A stretch of 64,000 bases of DNA from Sinorhizobium terangae (GCF_009601505.1 NZ_WITC01000121.1:62001-126000); one strand, 5' to 3'. Numbered from the stretch's first letter, positions 46,501-57,359 are shown. Notes: generated from the sequence alone by a model not told the origin. A program made the numbers and translations.

Positions 46501-47333
46501 TGCAGTCTGAACTCAAGCTGCGCATCGCCTCCGGAATAGTGCTTGCGGCGGTGGCTCTCGGTGCGACCTGGGCAGGCGGCCTTGCCTTCCAGTTCCTGTC
46601 CGTCGCGATCGGTTTGCTGGTCTATTACGAGTGGTCGACCATTACGAAGCTCGCTGAGGGCGACTTTCAGGGCAATGCGTTCGGGTGGCTTTCCCAGATC
46701 GTAATCGCAGTCCTCGTGCTGTTCGATTACATCCATCTCAGCCTGCCGGTCCTCGCCGCCTTTTCGGTTCTCGCCGGGCTTTGGGTGTTGATCCGCAACA
46801 CGAGCTGGTGGCTGCCGGGCGGCATAGTCTATGCGGGTTTGACGGCGGTTTCGCTCGCGGCGATCCGCGGCGCAGATTATCTCGGGCTGGTGGCGATGCT
46901 TTTCGTGTTCGCCGTCGTCTGGGGGACGGACATCTTCGCTTATTTTACCGGCAGGGCAATCGGTGGGCCGAAACTGGCGCCGGCCATATCCCCCGGGAAA
47001 ACCTGGTCCGGAGCGCTGGGCGGGACGATCTGCGGCGTGCTTGCGGGTGTTGCCGTCTTCATGGCTCATTTCTCCCTGCAGGATTTTCGCATCCCGATCA
47101 TCGCGCTGGTGCTGTCAGTCTCCAGCCAGATTGGGGATCTGTTCGAATCTTTCATCAAGCGTCGTTTCGGCGTCAAGGATTCGAGCCACCTCATCCCGGG
47201 GCATGGCGGGGTCATGGACCGGGTCGACGGATTGATATTCGCGTGTGTTGCCGCGCTGGTTCTGGTTTTGGCCCAGATCCTTTCTGCCGGCGGCCGCGCA
47301 GTCGCCTTCGGTTCCGTTCTGTTGGGCCTTTGA
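46500..47333 (+). CDS. cdsA: phosphatidate cytidylyltransferase CdsA
   Basis: A 277-residue integral membrane enzyme converting phosphatidate and CTP to CDP-diacylglycerol, the precursor of all phospholipids. Many hydrophobic helices precede the C-terminal signature DSSHLIPGHGGVMDRVDGL, with the metal-binding aspartates. The ATG at 46500 overlaps the uppS stop by one base. Downstream are 178 bases with a repeat element before rseP. Confidence 0.96.
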   Translation: MQSELKLRIASGIVLAAVALGATWAGGLAFQFLSVAIGLLVYYEWSTITKLAEGDFQGNAFGWLSQIVIAVLVLFDYIHLSLPVLAAFSVLAGLWVLIRNTSWWLPGGIVYAGLTAVSLAAIRGADYLGLVAMLFVFAVVWGTDIFAYFTGRAIGGPKLAPAISPGKTWSGALGGTICGVLAGVAVFMAHFSLQDFRIPIIALVLSVSSQIGDLFESFIKRRFGVKDSSHLIPGHGGVMDRVDGLIFACVAALVLVLAQILSAGGRAVAFGSVLLGL

Positions 47334-47420
47334 GGCCTGCCACATAATCCCTTAGGTCGAATTTGAATTGAGGGTAGATTATATAAGGATGCAAAGTGTG
47401 ACCGCGGCAGTCGCGCATCT

Positions 47421-47491
47421 CTGTAGCGCCGCGCGTCTTACCAGACGTGCAAAGGACGCTGTAGCAGTGGAATGCGCGATGTCGCTACAGC
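47421..47491 (+). repeat. Intergenic palindromic repeat A, copy 3 (cdsA/rseP)
   Basis: CTGTAGCGCCGCGCGTCTT then ACCAGACGTGCAAAGGACG and CTGTAGCAGTGGAATGCGC; a GCTGTAGC (47458-47465) and GCTACAGC (47484-47491) pair forms an outer stem that ends 10 bases before the rseP ribosome site. Aligns gap-free with the copy at 26791. Confidence 0.75.
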
Positions 47492-47511
47492 GGATGCGTT
47501 AGGAATTGCCA

Positions 47512-48636
47512 ATGAGCATGCTGCTTGAAAATCTGCAATACGCTATACCCACCTTCCTGTTCCTGCTGACCCTCTTGGTCTTCGTTCATGAGCTGGGACA
47601 CTACCTGGTGGGCCGCTGGTCAGGTATCCGTATTCTCGCCTTTTCCGTCGGCTTCGGGCCAGAACTCTTCGGCTGGACCGATGGTCGCGGCACCCGATGG
47701 AAATTCTGCGCGATTCCGCTCGGCGGCTACGTGAAGTTCTTCGGAGACGACGATGCAGCGAGCACGCCGGACTATCGGCGTATCGAGGCAATTGTACCGG
47801 AAGAGCGTGCTCGCACATTCCTGGGGGCGAAGCTTTGGAAACGGGCTGCGACTGTCGCGGCCGGACCGATTGCCAATTTCGTGCTGGCGATTGCGATTTT
47901 TGCCGTTCTCTTCTCGGTCTACGGGCGGGCCGTTGCCGATCCGGTCGTGGCTTTGGTGGCGCCCGGCAGCGCGGCGGAGAAGGCAGGCGTCAAGCTGGGC
48001 GACAGGCTTGTTTCAATCGACGGAACGCCGATTGTGACTTTTGACGATGTGCGACGCTACGTCAGCGTCCGACCGGAAATGCCGATCACGGTTCGCGTCG
48101 AGCGCGAAGGTTCACCGATAGACCTGCGGATGGTGCCGCAGCGCACCGAATCCGTAGACCCGCTGGGCAACAAGGTGGAAGAAGGCAAGATCGGTATCGG
48201 AACAAATCAGGAGGTCGGAAACTTCCGAATCGAAACCTATGGACCGCTGGAAGCAGTCGGGCAGGGAGCCCTGCAAAGCTGGCGGATCGTCACCGGCACG
48301 TTCGACTACCTGTCGAACCTGGTCGTTGGCCGCATGAAGGCCGATCAGGTGGGCGGACCGATCCGTATCGCGCAGATGTCCGGGCAGATGGCGAAGCTTG
48401 GGGTTGCCGAAGTGCTGAACTTCGCAGCGGTTCTTTCAGTTTCTATAGGATTGCTTAACCTCATGCCTGTGCCCGTGCTTGATGGTGGCCACCTCATGTT
48501 CTATGCGGTGGAGGCGTTGCGCGGCAAACCGGTCGGGCCTGCTGCACAGGATATCGCTTTCCGCATCGGATTTGCGATGGTGCTGATGCTTACGGTCTTC
48601 GCGGCGTGGAACGACATCAATTGGCTATTCGGCTGA
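47512..48636 (+). CDS. rseP: RIP metalloprotease RseP (MmpA type)
   Basis: A 374-residue membrane site-2 protease. The zinc site is FVHELGHYLVGR in the first helix and NLMPVPVLDGGHLM in the last core helix; a PDZ domain (GDRLVSIDGTPIVTFDDVRRYV) lies between them. It cleaves membrane-bound substrates, such as anti-sigma factors in E. coli or PodJ in Caulobacter. ATG 47512 has AGGA at 47501-47504; an in-frame TTG at 47506 is less likely. The standard neighbour of cdsA and bamA. Confidence 0.95.
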   Translation: MSMLLENLQYAIPTFLFLLTLLVFVHELGHYLVGRWSGIRILAFSVGFGPELFGWTDGRGTRWKFCAIPLGGYVKFFGDDDAASTPDYRRIEAIVPEERARTFLGAKLWKRAATVAAGPIANFVLAIAIFAVLFSVYGRAVADPVVALVAPGSAAEKAGVKLGDRLVSIDGTPIVTFDDVRRYVSVRPEMPITVRVEREGSPIDLRMVPQRTESVDPLGNKVEEGKIGIGTNQEVGNFRIETYGPLEAVGQGALQSWRIVTGTFDYLSNLVVGRMKADQVGGPIRIAQMSGQMAKLGVAEVLNFAAVLSVSIGLLNLMPVPVLDGGHLMFYAVEALRGKPVGPAAQDIAFRIGFAMVLMLTVFAAWNDINWLFG

Positions 48637-48941
48637 AACCGGATTCCGAAGACGTGTGGCGTCGCCCGTAGGCCTGCCTGCGCTCTTCTTCCTTTCCGGG
48701 TCCTTGGAGGGAAGGAACAACCTTTCGGATATTGTGAACACGTGACGCGCAATGGCTTGCGCCGCAAGGATTTGTTTACGATAAGTCGAATCCGTAGTGG
48801 CGGTTAAGCCACGGTTCGAATTGAAGTAAACAGAATTTAACTAGCTGGCTTGCTTGTATGGCAAAAGCGGGTAAAACGGCAACCGTGACCGGAGTCGGTA
48901 CGAAATTGCCGCGGGACGTTGGGAAAAGGTAAGAATTTAAC
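48637..48941. other. rseP-bamA intergenic region
   Basis: 305 bases without an ORF of interest. A GTGGC-GGTTAA-GCCAC hairpin lies at 48797-48812 and a long AT-rich stretch follows before bamA, so an own bamA promoter is likely, but no clear -35/-10 pair stands out. No repeat A or B copy was found here. Confidence 0.5.
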
Positions 48942-51272
48942 ATGAAAGCTGGTTCAAGGTTTTTGAACGCGGTGTCGGCGTTTGCGCTGTCAGCAAGCAT
49001 GGTTGCCACGGGTACCGGTGTTGGGGTGTTCGCAGGCACGTCCGTCGCGCAAGCCGCGGTCATCAATCGTGTTGAGGTGCGGGGCGCAACGCGCGTAAGC
49101 GCGGACACCGTGCGCGCAAACATAACGATTGTCCCGGGCAAGAACTTCAGCAACGCCGATATCGATGCCTCGGTGAAGCGCCTTTATGCAACTGGCTATT
49201 TCTCCGACGTCAGCATCAATGTCGCCGGCGGCACGCTCGTCGTCACCGTCAGCGAGAATCAGCTCGTCAACCAGGTCGTCTTCAACGGCAACCGCAAGAT
49301 CAAGGACGATAAGCTTCAGGGTTTGGTGCGGACCCAGCCGCTCGGTCCGTACAGTGAGGCGACCGTCGAAAGCGATATTCAGGCCATCAAGGCCGCCTAT
49401 GCTGCGATTGGTCGTAGCGACGTCACCGTGACGACGCAGGTCGTGCCGATTGCGGAAGGGCGCGTGAACCTTGCCTTCGTCATCAACGAGGGCGAACGCA
49501 CCAAGATTTCGCAGATCAATTTCGTCGGCAACGAAGCTTACAGCGACGGCCGCCTGCAGTCGGTGATTGCGACCAAGGAATCGGGCATTTTCTCGTTTCT
49601 GACCCGTAAGGACGTCTACAATCCGGACAAGCTGCGCGCCGACGAAGAGCTGCTGCGTCAATTCTATTACAACCGCGGTTATGCCGACTTCCAGGTGATC
49701 TCGTCCGACGCCGTGCTCAACGAAGAGACCAACGAATACACGGTGACGATCACCGTCGAGGAAGGTCCGCGTTACGACTTCGGCGCGGTCAACGTCGAGT
49801 CGACGGTCGAAGGTGTCGACGCCGAAGAGTTGAGGGGGTTGATCCAGAGCCGCGAAGGCTCCGTCTATAAGGCGAAGGATGTTCAGGACACGATGCGCGA
49901 AATTTCGAAGCGTGTTGCTTCGGAGGGCTATCCGTTCGCTCGCGTCACGCCGCGCGGCAACCGTGACCTTGCCAATCACACGATCGCCGTCGACTATCTG
50001 GTCGACCAGGGTGAGCGCGCCTACGTTGAGCGCATTGAGATCCGTGGCAACACGCGCACGCGTGACTACGTTATTCGCCGTGAGTTCGATGTCGGCGAAG
50101 GCGATGCCTTCAACCAGGAAATGATCGCTCGGGCAAAGCGCCGGCTCGAGGCTCTCGGCTATTTCTCGAGCGTGAATATTTCGACCCAGCCGGGCAGTGC
50201 CGCAGACCGGGTTGTGATTGTCGTCGATGTGCAGGACCAGTCGACCGGTTCGTTCGGCATCGGTGGCGGTTATTCCGCCGGCAGTGGTGGCGGCTTCCTC
50301 GTCGAGGCCTCGATCGAGGAGAAGAACTTCCTTGGTCGCGGACAATATATTCGCCTTGCCGCCGGCAAGGGTGAAGACAGCCAAACCTATAACGTTTCGT
50401 TCACCGAGCCTTATTTCCTCGGTTATCGTCTGGCCGCGGGCTTCGATCTTTTCAAGAACGAAAACGACTTTGACGACGATCACTACAGCTACAACGATCA
50501 GGGTTTCAGTCTGCGCGTGACAGCGCCGATCACCGAGGCTCTGTCAACGACGCTGCGCTATAACTACACGGAGTTCGAATACTTCGGCGACAAGGACGAA
50601 TTGTCGACTCCCTATGACCGTGCAATCGACGGCAGCCCGTGGACCCGCTCGTCGGTCTCTCAGTCGATCACCTACAACACACTGGACGACGCGCAGCTCC
50701 CGCACGAGGGCATTCTCGCCTCGGTCACGCAGGAGTTCGCCGGCTTGGGTGGCTCGTCCGATTTCTACAAGCTGACGGGTAAGGCCAAGTGGTACTACAC
50801 GGTGAACGACGAGGCGGACATCATCGCGTCGCTTGGCGGAAGTGCAGGACACTTGTTCAAGACGTCCGGTTCAATGGAAGTCTTCGACCAGTTCCAGTTG
50901 GGGAGCAACGATATCCGTGGCTTTGAGCGCAACGGCCTTGGTCCGCGCGTCAACAACGGCGACGCGCTCGGTGGAACGACCTACTTTACAGCCTCTGCGG
51001 AAACGTCGTTCCCGCTGCCGGGTCTCCCGCGTGATAGCGGCTTCCGCGGTGCGCTCTTCGTCGATGCGGGCACGCTTTATGGCAACGATGTCGCCGTTGG
51101 CCCCGGAGAGTCCGTTCGCGGCGAGGATGCCTCCTTGCGCGCCTCCGTCGGCGTCGGCCTGATCTGGGCCTCGCCCTTCGGGCCGCTGCGTGTGGATTAC
51201 GCCGTGCCGGTTGCGAAGGAAGATTTCGACGAAATCCAGAACTTCAAGTTCGGCATTAACTCGTCGTTCTGA
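48942..51272 (+). CDS. bamA: outer-membrane protein assembly factor BamA
   Basis: A 776-residue Omp85 protein with a signal peptide (residues 1-37, ending in VAQA), five POTRA repeats (starting with [19 protein letters not shown]) up to about residue 420, and a C-terminal 16-strand barrel ending in the outer-membrane terminal phenylalanine ([10 protein letters not shown]). It inserts beta-barrels into the outer membrane; [30 protein letters not shown] is the usual first barrel region. Gene order before lpxD is conserved, but skp, present in E. coli, is missing. Confidence 0.97.
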   Translation: MKAGSRFLNAVSAFALSASMVATGTGVGVFAGTSVAQAAVINRVEVRGATRVSADTVRANITIVPGKNFSNADIDASVKRLYATGYFSDVSINVAGGTLVVTVSENQLVNQVVFNGNRKIKDDKLQGLVRTQPLGPYSEATVESDIQAIKAAYAAIGRSDVTVTTQVVPIAEGRVNLAFVINEGERTKISQINFVGNEAYSDGRLQSVIATKESGIFSFLTRKDVYNPDKLRADEELLRQFYYNRGYADFQVISSDAVLNEETNEYTVTITVEEGPRYDFGAVNVESTVEGVDAEELRGLIQSREGSVYKAKDVQDTMREISKRVASEGYPFARVTPRGNRDLANHTIAVDYLVDQGERAYVERIEIRGNTRTRDYVIRREFDVGEGDAFNQEMIARAKRRLEALGYFSSVNISTQPGSAADRVVIVVDVQDQSTGSFGIGGGYSAGSGGGFLVEASIEEKNFLGRGQYIRLAAGKGEDSQTYNVSFTEPYFLGYRLAAGFDLFKNENDFDDDHYSYNDQGFSLRVTAPITEALSTTLRYNYTEFEYFGDKDELSTPYDRAIDGSPWTRSSVSQSITYNTLDDAQLPHEGILASVTQEFAGLGGSSDFYKLTGKAKWYYTVNDEADIIASLGGSAGHLFKTSGSMEVFDQFQLGSNDIRGFERNGLGPRVNNGDALGGTTYFTASAETSFPLPGLPRDSGFRGALFVDAGTLYGNDVAVGPGESVRGEDASLRASVGVGLIWASPFGPLRVDYAVPVAKEDFDEIQNFKFGINSSF

Positions 51273-51318
51273 TAAAGAGCAGTCCAGAACTGCTGTCCAA
51301 AATCGTTCTGGAGTGTCT

Positions 51319-52383
51319 ATGGAACAGAACTGGTTTTTTCCGCCCCATCAGGGGATTCGCTTGGGTGACTTGGCGAATCGAATTGGGGCGGAGTTGTCGG
51401 ATGCCGCTGCGGCGGATCGCTTGATCCACGCGGTCGCACCGGTTTACCGCGCCAAATCGGGCGATGTTTGTTATATGCTCTCGCGTAAGAACCGCGACGA
51501 GTTAAATGATTGTCATGCCTCGGCAATCATCTGCGACAAGGCGATTGCGTCAATCGTTCCGGATAACATCCCGGTTCTCTTGACTGCGAAACCGCATACG
51601 GCCTTCGCGCTCGTGGGCGCTCTGCTTCACGAAATGGCCATGCGACCATCCTACAATACAAGCGAGCGCGGCATTGCTGCGGGCACGTTTGTCGATCCAA
51701 CCGCCCGACTTGAGGGTGGTGTCGAGATCGAACCGATGGCTGTCATCGGTGCCGGCGCCGAGATCGGCAGCGGAACGCGGATTGGGGCGGGAGCCGTCAT
51801 CGGGCCGAATGTCCGAATCGGCCGCGATTGCACGATTTCCGCCGGAGCCAGCATCCTTTGCGCGCTGATAGGCAACAACGTCATCATTCATCCCGGTGCG
51901 CGCATTGGCCAGGACGGCTTCGGCTACGCGCCAGGCCCCAAGGGCGGAATGATCAAGATCGTTCAGGTCGGTCGCGTGATCATCCAGGATGACGTCGAGA
52001 TCGGTGCGAACACGACAATCGATCGCGGCACCATGGATGACACCGTGATCGGCGAGGGCACGAAGATCGACAACCTCGTCCAGATCGGACACAACGTCCG
52101 CATCGGTCGCTATTGCGGCATCGTCAGCCAGGTCGGCATCGCCGGCAGTACGAAGATTGGCGACGGCGTGATGATCGGCGGCGGAAGCGGTGTCAATGGC
52201 CACATTGCCATCGGAGATGGCGTGCAGATCGCCGCGATGAGCGGTGTGGCGAGCGATGTGCCGGCCGGCGAGCGTTACGGTGGGATCCCCGCACGCCCGA
52301 TGCGGGATTTTCTGCGCGACATTGCCGAGATGGCGATGCGCGCCAGCGAAAGACAGAAGAAGAAGGGTGGCAAGGATGAATGA
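51319..52383 (+). CDS. lpxD: UDP-3-O-acylglucosamine N-acyltransferase LpxD
   Basis: A 354-residue lipid A enzyme adding the second 3-hydroxyacyl chain. The N-terminal uridine-binding domain (about 1-110) precedes hexapeptide repeats ([23 protein letters not shown]...) and the catalytic histidine region [27 protein letters not shown] Lys-rich tail ([10 protein letters not shown]) ends it. ATG 51319 with GGAG at 51310-51313. It overlaps fabZ by 8 bases. Confidence 0.96.
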   Translation: MEQNWFFPPHQGIRLGDLANRIGAELSDAAAADRLIHAVAPVYRAKSGDVCYMLSRKNRDELNDCHASAIICDKAIASIVPDNIPVLLTAKPHTAFALVGALLHEMAMRPSYNTSERGIAAGTFVDPTARLEGGVEIEPMAVIGAGAEIGSGTRIGAGAVIGPNVRIGRDCTISAGASILCALIGNNVIIHPGARIGQDGFGYAPGPKGGMIKIVQVGRVIIQDDVEIGANTTIDRGTMDDTVIGEGTKIDNLVQIGHNVRIGRYCGIVSQVGIAGSTKIGDGVMIGGGSGVNGHIAIGDGVQIAAMSGVASDVPAGERYGGIPARPMRDFLRDIAEMAMRASERQKKKGGKDE

Positions 52384-52840
52384 GGCTGCAACGGTACTCG
52401 GCACGGCGGATATTCAGGAAATCCTGACCCTTCTTCCCCATCGCTACCCGTTCCTGCTTGTCGACCGCATCATAGCGATCGACGCCGACAATTCGGCGAT
52501 CGGGATCAAGAACGTGACGGCGAACGAACCGCATTTCACGGGACATTTCCCCGGAAAGCCGATTATGCCGGGCGTGTTGCTGATCGAAGGCATGGCGCAG
52601 ACCGCTGGCGCCATCTGCGCCCGCAAGACCGGGATCGGCGACAATCTCGTCTACTTCATGACCATCGACAATGCCCGATTCCGCAAGCCTGTCGTGCCGG
52701 GAGACCGGGTCGAATTCCATGTCGTGAAACAGAAGCAACGTGGCAATATCTGGAAGTTTCACTGTGATGCAAAAGTTGACGGGCAACTTGTCGCGGAAGC
52801 TGATATCGGCGCGATGATTGTCAGCAAGGAAGACGCCTGA
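52376..52840 (+). CDS. fabZ: 3-hydroxyacyl-ACP dehydratase FabZ
   Basis: A 154-residue hot-dog-fold dehydratase of fatty-acid synthesis. The catalytic His and Glu are in [43 protein letters not shown] precedes it. ATG 52376 lies in the lpxD 3' end. The balance between FabZ and the lpx enzymes partitions 3-hydroxyacyl-ACP between phospholipid and lipid A, so their linkage makes functional sense. Confidence 0.97.
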   Translation: MNEAATVLGTADIQEILTLLPHRYPFLLVDRIIAIDADNSAIGIKNVTANEPHFTGHFPGKPIMPGVLLIEGMAQTAGAICARKTGIGDNLVYFMTIDNARFRKPVVPGDRVEFHVVKQKQRGNIWKFHCDAKVDGQLVAEADIGAMIVSKEDA

Positions 52841-52842
52841 AA

Positions 52843-53655
52843 ATGATTGCATCGACTGCGAAGATCCACCCGTCATCCGTTATCGAGGATGGGGCGGTGA
52901 TCGGGGAGAACGCGAAGGTCGGTCCTTTTTGCCATATCGGGCCGAATGTCGTTCTGGGAGGCGACGTCGAACTCCTGAGCCATGTCGTCGTCATCGGGCG
53001 CACGACCGTCGGCAAGGGGACGAAGATCTTCCCGTCCGCCGTCATCGGCGGCGATTCGCAAAGCGTGCATCACAGCGCCCTGAATACGACGCTGGTCATC
53101 GGCGAGAACTGCACCATCCGCGAAGGTGTGACGATGAACACGGGCACCGTCGAGCATGGGGGCAGCACGATCGTCGGCAACAACAACCTGTTTCTGGCCA
53201 ATTCCCACGTTGCGCATGATTGCCGGCTCGGAAACAACATCATCCTGTCCAACAACGTGATGCTGGCGGGGCACGTGATCGTTGACGACCGCGCCATTCT
53301 CGGCGGCGGTTCGGCGGTTCACCAGTTCACGCGCATTGGCAGGCAGGCCTTTATCGGCGGGCTCTCGGCGGTAAGCTACGACGTCATTCCCTATGGCATG
53401 CTCAACGGCAATCCCGGCGTTCTGAGCGGTCTCAATGTCGTCGGCATGACGCGCGCTGGCATCGACCGCGCGACGATCCATGCGGTGCGGCGGGCGTACA
53501 AGCAGATTTTCGAGGGACCGGAATCTATCCGCGCCAATGCTGCGGCAATCCGGCCGGAGTATCTCGATTGCCCGCCGGCGCTCGAGATCCTCGATTTCAT
53601 TGCGGCAGACAGCGACCGCGCGCTGTCGTCGCCCAACCGCGGCAACAGAGGTTGA
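52843..53655 (+). CDS. lpxA: UDP-GlcNAc O-acyltransferase LpxA
   Basis: A 270-residue hexapeptide-repeat enzyme, first step of lipid A synthesis. Features: [34 protein letters not shown] at the start, the catalytic-histidine block [27 protein letters not shown] and the helical C-terminus [29 protein letters not shown] 52843 is 2 bases after fabZ. Confidence 0.97.
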   Translation: MIASTAKIHPSSVIEDGAVIGENAKVGPFCHIGPNVVLGGDVELLSHVVVIGRTTVGKGTKIFPSAVIGGDSQSVHHSALNTTLVIGENCTIREGVTMNTGTVEHGGSTIVGNNNLFLANSHVAHDCRLGNNIILSNNVMLAGHVIVDDRAILGGGSAVHQFTRIGRQAFIGGLSAVSYDVIPYGMLNGNPGVLSGLNVVGMTRAGIDRATIHAVRRAYKQIFEGPESIRANAAAIRPEYLDCPPALEILDFIAADSDRALSSPNRGNRG

Positions 53656-53660
53656 CTGCA

Positions 53661-54542
53661 GTGGTAGCCCGCAGCCTGCCGGGTACGGGGGGCAGGTTGG
53701 CGATCATTGCCGGCGCCGGTGCGCTGCCGCATCACGTCGCGGAGGCCGCGCGGCGACAGGGCGAAGACCCTTTCATCATTGCGCTGTCGCGCGAAGCGGA
53801 CGCCGATTGGACGGGGTTCGACTACGCCGTTCTGGCCATCGGTGATTTTGCCGCGATCAGCCGAACCTTCGAGAAGGAGGGCATTGACCGTGTTGTGCTC
53901 TCCGGCGGAGTTCGGCGTCGACCGGAATGGCGTGATATCCGCCCCACGCTGAGGACGCTCGCCAAGGTACCGAGTGTGCTTCGGACTCTGGTGTCCGGTG
54001 GTGACGACGCGGTTTTGAGGATGGCGATGGATCTCATCGAAGCGAGCGGCGCCCGCGTCATCGGCGCACAGGAAGTCGTCCCCAATCTCCTCGCAGACAC
54101 CGGCCCGCTTGGGGCCCACACGCCAACGGATGACGATCGGCGGGACATTGAAGCTGGGATCGCCGCTGCCAACGCCTTGGGAGCGCTCGATGTCGGGCAG
54201 GGCGCCGTCGCGGTCGGCGGCCGGGTGATCGCGCTCGAGGGTGCTGAAGGCACCGACGCCATGCTGGCGCGCGTTGCCGCGCTGAAGGTGGAGGGTCGGG
54301 TCTCGACCCGTCGTCGCGGCGTGCTCGTCAAGCTTTGCAAGCCGCAGCAGGACGAACGCGCTGATCTGCCCTCTATCGGTCCTTCCACAGTTGCGGGCGC
54401 CGAGGCAGCGGGCCTTGCAGGCATTGCCGTCGAAGCGGGCAGGGCACTTGTGCTCGAGCGGTCGCAGCTTGTCGAAAGGGCCGACAAAAGCGGCCTGTTC
54501 ATCCTGGGTGTTGAGCGTGGGAGGTATGGCAGCCGCCGATGA
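53661..54542 (+). CDS. lpxI: UDP-2,3-diacylglucosamine diphosphatase LpxI
   Basis: A 293-residue DUF1009 protein, the alphaproteobacterial replacement for LpxH in lipid A synthesis, hydrolysing UDP-diacylglucosamine to the 1-phosphate. Landmarks: GGRLAIIAGAGALPHHVAEAAR, RVVLSGGVRRRPEWRDI, DDAVLRMAMDLIEASGARVIGAQEV and RGVLVKLCKPQQDERADLPSIGPSTVAGAEAAGLAGIAVEAG. The start is GTG 53661 (AGAGG 9 bases before); a TTG at 53652 overlapping the lpxA stop is an alternative. It overlaps lpxB by ATGA. Confidence 0.93.
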   Translation: MVARSLPGTGGRLAIIAGAGALPHHVAEAARRQGEDPFIIALSREADADWTGFDYAVLAIGDFAAISRTFEKEGIDRVVLSGGVRRRPEWRDIRPTLRTLAKVPSVLRTLVSGGDDAVLRMAMDLIEASGARVIGAQEVVPNLLADTGPLGAHTPTDDDRRDIEAGIAAANALGALDVGQGAVAVGGRVIALEGAEGTDAMLARVAALKVEGRVSTRRRGVLVKLCKPQQDERADLPSIGPSTVAGAEAAGLAGIAVEAGRALVLERSQLVERADKSGLFILGVERGRYGSRR

Positions 54543-55723
54543 CGGGCAAGGGCTACAAACTGGCTGTGATAGCCGGGGAGGTCTCGGGTGACTTGCTCGG
54601 TGCCGATCTGGTACGCGCCCTTCGCCCGCGTCTCGCAGGCCCGCTTGAACTCGTCGGTGTCGGTGGCGAGGCGCTCGAAGCCGAGGGGCTGGCATCGCTG
54701 TTCGACTATTCCGAATTGTCGATCATGGGCTTTTCGCAGGTGCTTGCACGATTGCCGAAGCTCATTCTGCGCATCCGCCAGACAGCGCGCGCAATCATCG
54801 CGGCCCGGCCGGACGCATTGCTCATCATCGACAGCCCGGATTTCACCCATCGCGTAGCGCGGCGCGTGCGCGCGGCGCTACCACATCTGCCGGTGATCAA
54901 TTACGTCTGCCCGAGCGTCTGGGCGTGGAAACCCGAGCGCGCGCCGCGCATGCGTGCCTATGTCGACCATGTGCTTGCGGTTCTGCCGTTCGAGCCGGAG
55001 GTGATGCGCACGCTCGATGGTCCGTCGACAACCTATGTCGGGCATCGCCTTGCGTCCGACATCAATGTCTTGTCGGTTCGTGCCCGGCGGCGCGAAAGGC
55101 AGCGCGCCGAACGGCCGCTGGAGCCGGCGACCTGTCTCCTGCTTCCGGGATCCCGCGGGAGTGAAGTCAGCCGCTTGCTTCCGATTTTCGGCGAGACCGT
55201 CGAGGAACTCGCGGCGCGCCATCAAGGCATGCGCTTTCTTTTGCCGACTGTTCCCCGGCAGGAGCGGCGGGTGAAGGAACTGACGGCGTCGTGGAAGGTG
55301 CAGCCCGAGATATCGGTTGCAACCGACAGGAAGTGGGAGGCCTTTGAAAAGGCCGACGCCGCACTTGCAGCTTCAGGGACGGTCATTCTCGAGCTTGCGC
55401 TTGCCGGTATCCCCGTCGTTTCAACCTACAAAGCCGATTGGCTCGTCAGCTTCCTGCATTCTCGGATTCGGATATGGACTGCGGCACTTCCGAACCTGAT
55501 CGCCGATTTTCCAGTCGTACCGGAATATTTCAACAAGATGATCCGGCCGGCGGTGCTGACACGCTGGTTCGAGCGGCTTTCGAGCGACACGCCGCAACGC
55601 CGTGCCATGCTTGACGGCTTTGCCATCGTGCAGGAGCGCATGGCGACCGACCGGCCGCCCGGCGAGAAGGCCGCGGAAATCGTCTTCGATTATCTCCAAC
55701 AGAAAAAGCCCGGCCGTCTCTGA
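54539..55723 (+). CDS. lpxB: lipid A disaccharide synthase LpxB
   Basis: A 394-residue glycosyltransferase joining UDP-diacylglucosamine and lipid X into the lipid A disaccharide. Clear features: VIAGEVSGDLLGADLVRALR with GEVSGD, IDSPDFTHRVARRVR, YVCPSVWAWKPERAPRMR and LLPGSRGSEVSRLLPIF. The N-terminal ATG overlaps lpxI by 4 bases. The last codons lie inside the terminator stem that it shares with gltA. Confidence 0.97.
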   Translation: MTGKGYKLAVIAGEVSGDLLGADLVRALRPRLAGPLELVGVGGEALEAEGLASLFDYSELSIMGFSQVLARLPKLILRIRQTARAIIAARPDALLIIDSPDFTHRVARRVRAALPHLPVINYVCPSVWAWKPERAPRMRAYVDHVLAVLPFEPEVMRTLDGPSTTYVGHRLASDINVLSVRARRRERQRAERPLEPATCLLLPGSRGSEVSRLLPIFGETVEELAARHQGMRFLLPTVPRQERRVKELTASWKVQPEISVATDRKWEAFEKADAALAASGTVILELALAGIPVVSTYKADWLVSFLHSRIRIWTAALPNLIADFPVVPEYFNKMIRPAVLTRWFERLSSDTPQRRAMLDGFAIVQERMATDRPPGEKAAEIVFDYLQQKKPGRL

Positions 55724-55731
55724 CCGGGCTT
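55706..55731. terminator. Bidirectional terminator lpxB/gltA
   Basis: AAGCCCGG (55706-55713) and CCGGGCTT (55724-55731) flank a 10-base loop. In the minus direction the stem is followed by TTTTCTG, a good terminator for gltA; in the plus direction CTTGATG makes a weaker one for lpxB, whose stop codon lies inside. Confidence 0.75.
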
Positions 55732-55753
55732 CTTGATGTGACGGGATGTCCGC

Positions 55754-57043
55754 TCAGCGCTTTGAGACCGGGACGTAATCGCGCTGCGATGCGCCGACAT
55801 AGAGCTGACGCGGGCGACCGATGCGCTGCTCCGGATCCTCGATCATTTCGTTCCACTGCGCGATCCAGCCGACAGTGCGGGCAAGCGCGAAGAGCACCGT
55901 GAACATGGTGGTGGGGAAGCCCAGCGCCTTCAGCGTGATGCCGGAATAGAAGTCGATATTCGGATAGAGCTTCTTTTCGATGAAATATTCGTCGGTCAGC
56001 GCAATGCGCTCGAGTTCCATTGCCACTTCGAGCAGCGGATCGTCCTTGTGGCCGAGCTCGGCGAGAACTTCATGCGTGGTCTTCTGCATGATCTTCGCGC
56101 GCGGGTCGTAATGCTTGTAGACGCGATGGCCAAAGCCCATCAGGCGGAACGGATCGTTCTTGTCTTTGGCCCTGGCAATATATTCCGGGATGCGGTCGAC
56201 CGTGCCGATTTCCGCGAGCATGTTGAGCGCGGCTTCGTTGGCGCCGCCGTGAGCGGGTCCCCAGAGGCAGGCGATGCCGGCCGCGATACATGCAAACGGG
56301 TTTGCGCCCGACGAGCCGGCGAGGCGGACGGTCGAGGTCGATGCATTCTGCTCGTGATCGGCGTGCAGGATGAAGATCCGGTCCATCGCGCGCGAGAGAA
56401 CCGGGTTCACGACATACTCCTCGCAGGGAACTGCAAAGCACATGCGCAGGAAGTTCGACGCGTAGTCGAGGTCGTTCTTCGGGTAAACGAACGGCTGGCC
56501 GACATGATATTTATAAGCCATGGCGGCAATCGTCGGCATCTTCGCGATCATGCGCAGCGACGCGACCATGCGCTGATGCGGATCAGTGATATCTGTCGAG
56601 TCGTGATAGAAGGCCGACAGCGCGCCGACGCACCCGCACATGACGGCCATCGGGTGGGCGTCGCGGCGGAAACCGGTGAAGAAGCGCGACATCTGTTCAT
56701 GGACCATCGTGTGGTGGGTCACGCGATAGTCGAAATCGTCCTTCTGAGCCTTGGTCGGCAGTTCGCCGTAGAGGAGCAGATAGCACACTTCGAGGAAGTC
56801 GCCGTGTTCGGCCAGTTGCTCGATCGGATAGCCACGATGAAGCAGCACGCCCTCGTCACCATCGATATAGGTGATCTTGGATTCACAAGACGCCGTCGAC
56901 GTAAAGCCGGGATCGTAGGTGAACATCTTCGTCTGCTTGTAGAGCGATCCGATATCCACGACGTCCGGCCCGATGGATCCCGATCGCACTGGCAGTTCCG
57001 CCGATTTTCCATCGAATGTTACAACCGCGCTTTTTTCTGTCAT
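55754..57043 (-). CDS. gltA: citrate synthase GltA
   Basis: A 429-residue type II citrate synthase, entry enzyme of the TCA cycle. Active-site parts: [48 protein letters not shown] (catalytic His) and [19 protein letters not shown]; the N-terminal beta part ([13 protein letters not shown]) is present. ATG 57043 follows GGAGGC; the long upstream open frame is not coding. A stem-loop lies 23 bases before the start. Confidence 0.97.
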   Translation of the reverse strand: MTEKSAVVTFDGKSAELPVRSGSIGPDVVDIGSLYKQTKMFTYDPGFTSTASCESKITYIDGDEGVLLHRGYPIEQLAEHGDFLEVCYLLLYGELPTKAQKDDFDYRVTHHTMVHEQMSRFFTGFRRDAHPMAVMCGCVGALSAFYHDSTDITDPHQRMVASLRMIAKMPTIAAMAYKYHVGQPFVYPKNDLDYASNFLRMCFAVPCEEYVVNPVLSRAMDRIFILHADHEQNASTSTVRLAGSSGANPFACIAAGIACLWGPAHGGANEAALNMLAEIGTVDRIPEYIARAKDKNDPFRLMGFGHRVYKHYDPRAKIMQKTTHEVLAELGHKDDPLLEVAMELERIALTDEYFIEKKLYPNIDFYSGITLKALGFPTTMFTVLFALARTVGWIAQWNEMIEDPEQRIGRPRQLYVGASQRDYVPVSKR

Positions 57044-57359
57044 GGGAGCCTCCGTCTTATGGCAACGTGGCATAGAAAAATGCCACGAAATTGAACGTTG
57101 CGAATTTGCTATATGATTTATTTTCGACTGCCAAGCTGTACGAAAGGCAAATTGGTGCGATGCGAAAATGTGCATATGGCGACGCAATAATCGCACGATA
57201 TGGCCAGATGTCCAAGCGGACCAATGATCGTTAATCTGATAATGCGGTACCATTCTATATAGCTCTGCTGATTTTTTGTGCAGTTTATCTTCTGGTTGCA
57301 ATGCGGCGAAGTTGGTTGCAGGATCGGCCGAGAGCCGCAGAGGGGCAGAGCGGGCAGCA
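57044..57359. other. Divergent gltA/comEC region
   Basis: 316 bases with no gene between the two starts. On the minus strand TTGGCA and CATATAG (about 57133-57107) are candidate promoter parts for gltA, and the leader contains the stem-loop 57067-57086. The comEC side is GC-rich and shows no obvious promoter. Confidence 0.45.
57067..57086 (-). promoter_or_regulatory. Stem-loop in the gltA leader
   Basis: GTGGCAT (57067-57073), AGAAAA, ATGCCAC (57080-57086), nested inside GCAACG (57062-57067) and CGTTGC (57096-57101). It ends 23 bases before the gltA start and may be an operator or a leader hairpin. Confidence 0.45.
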
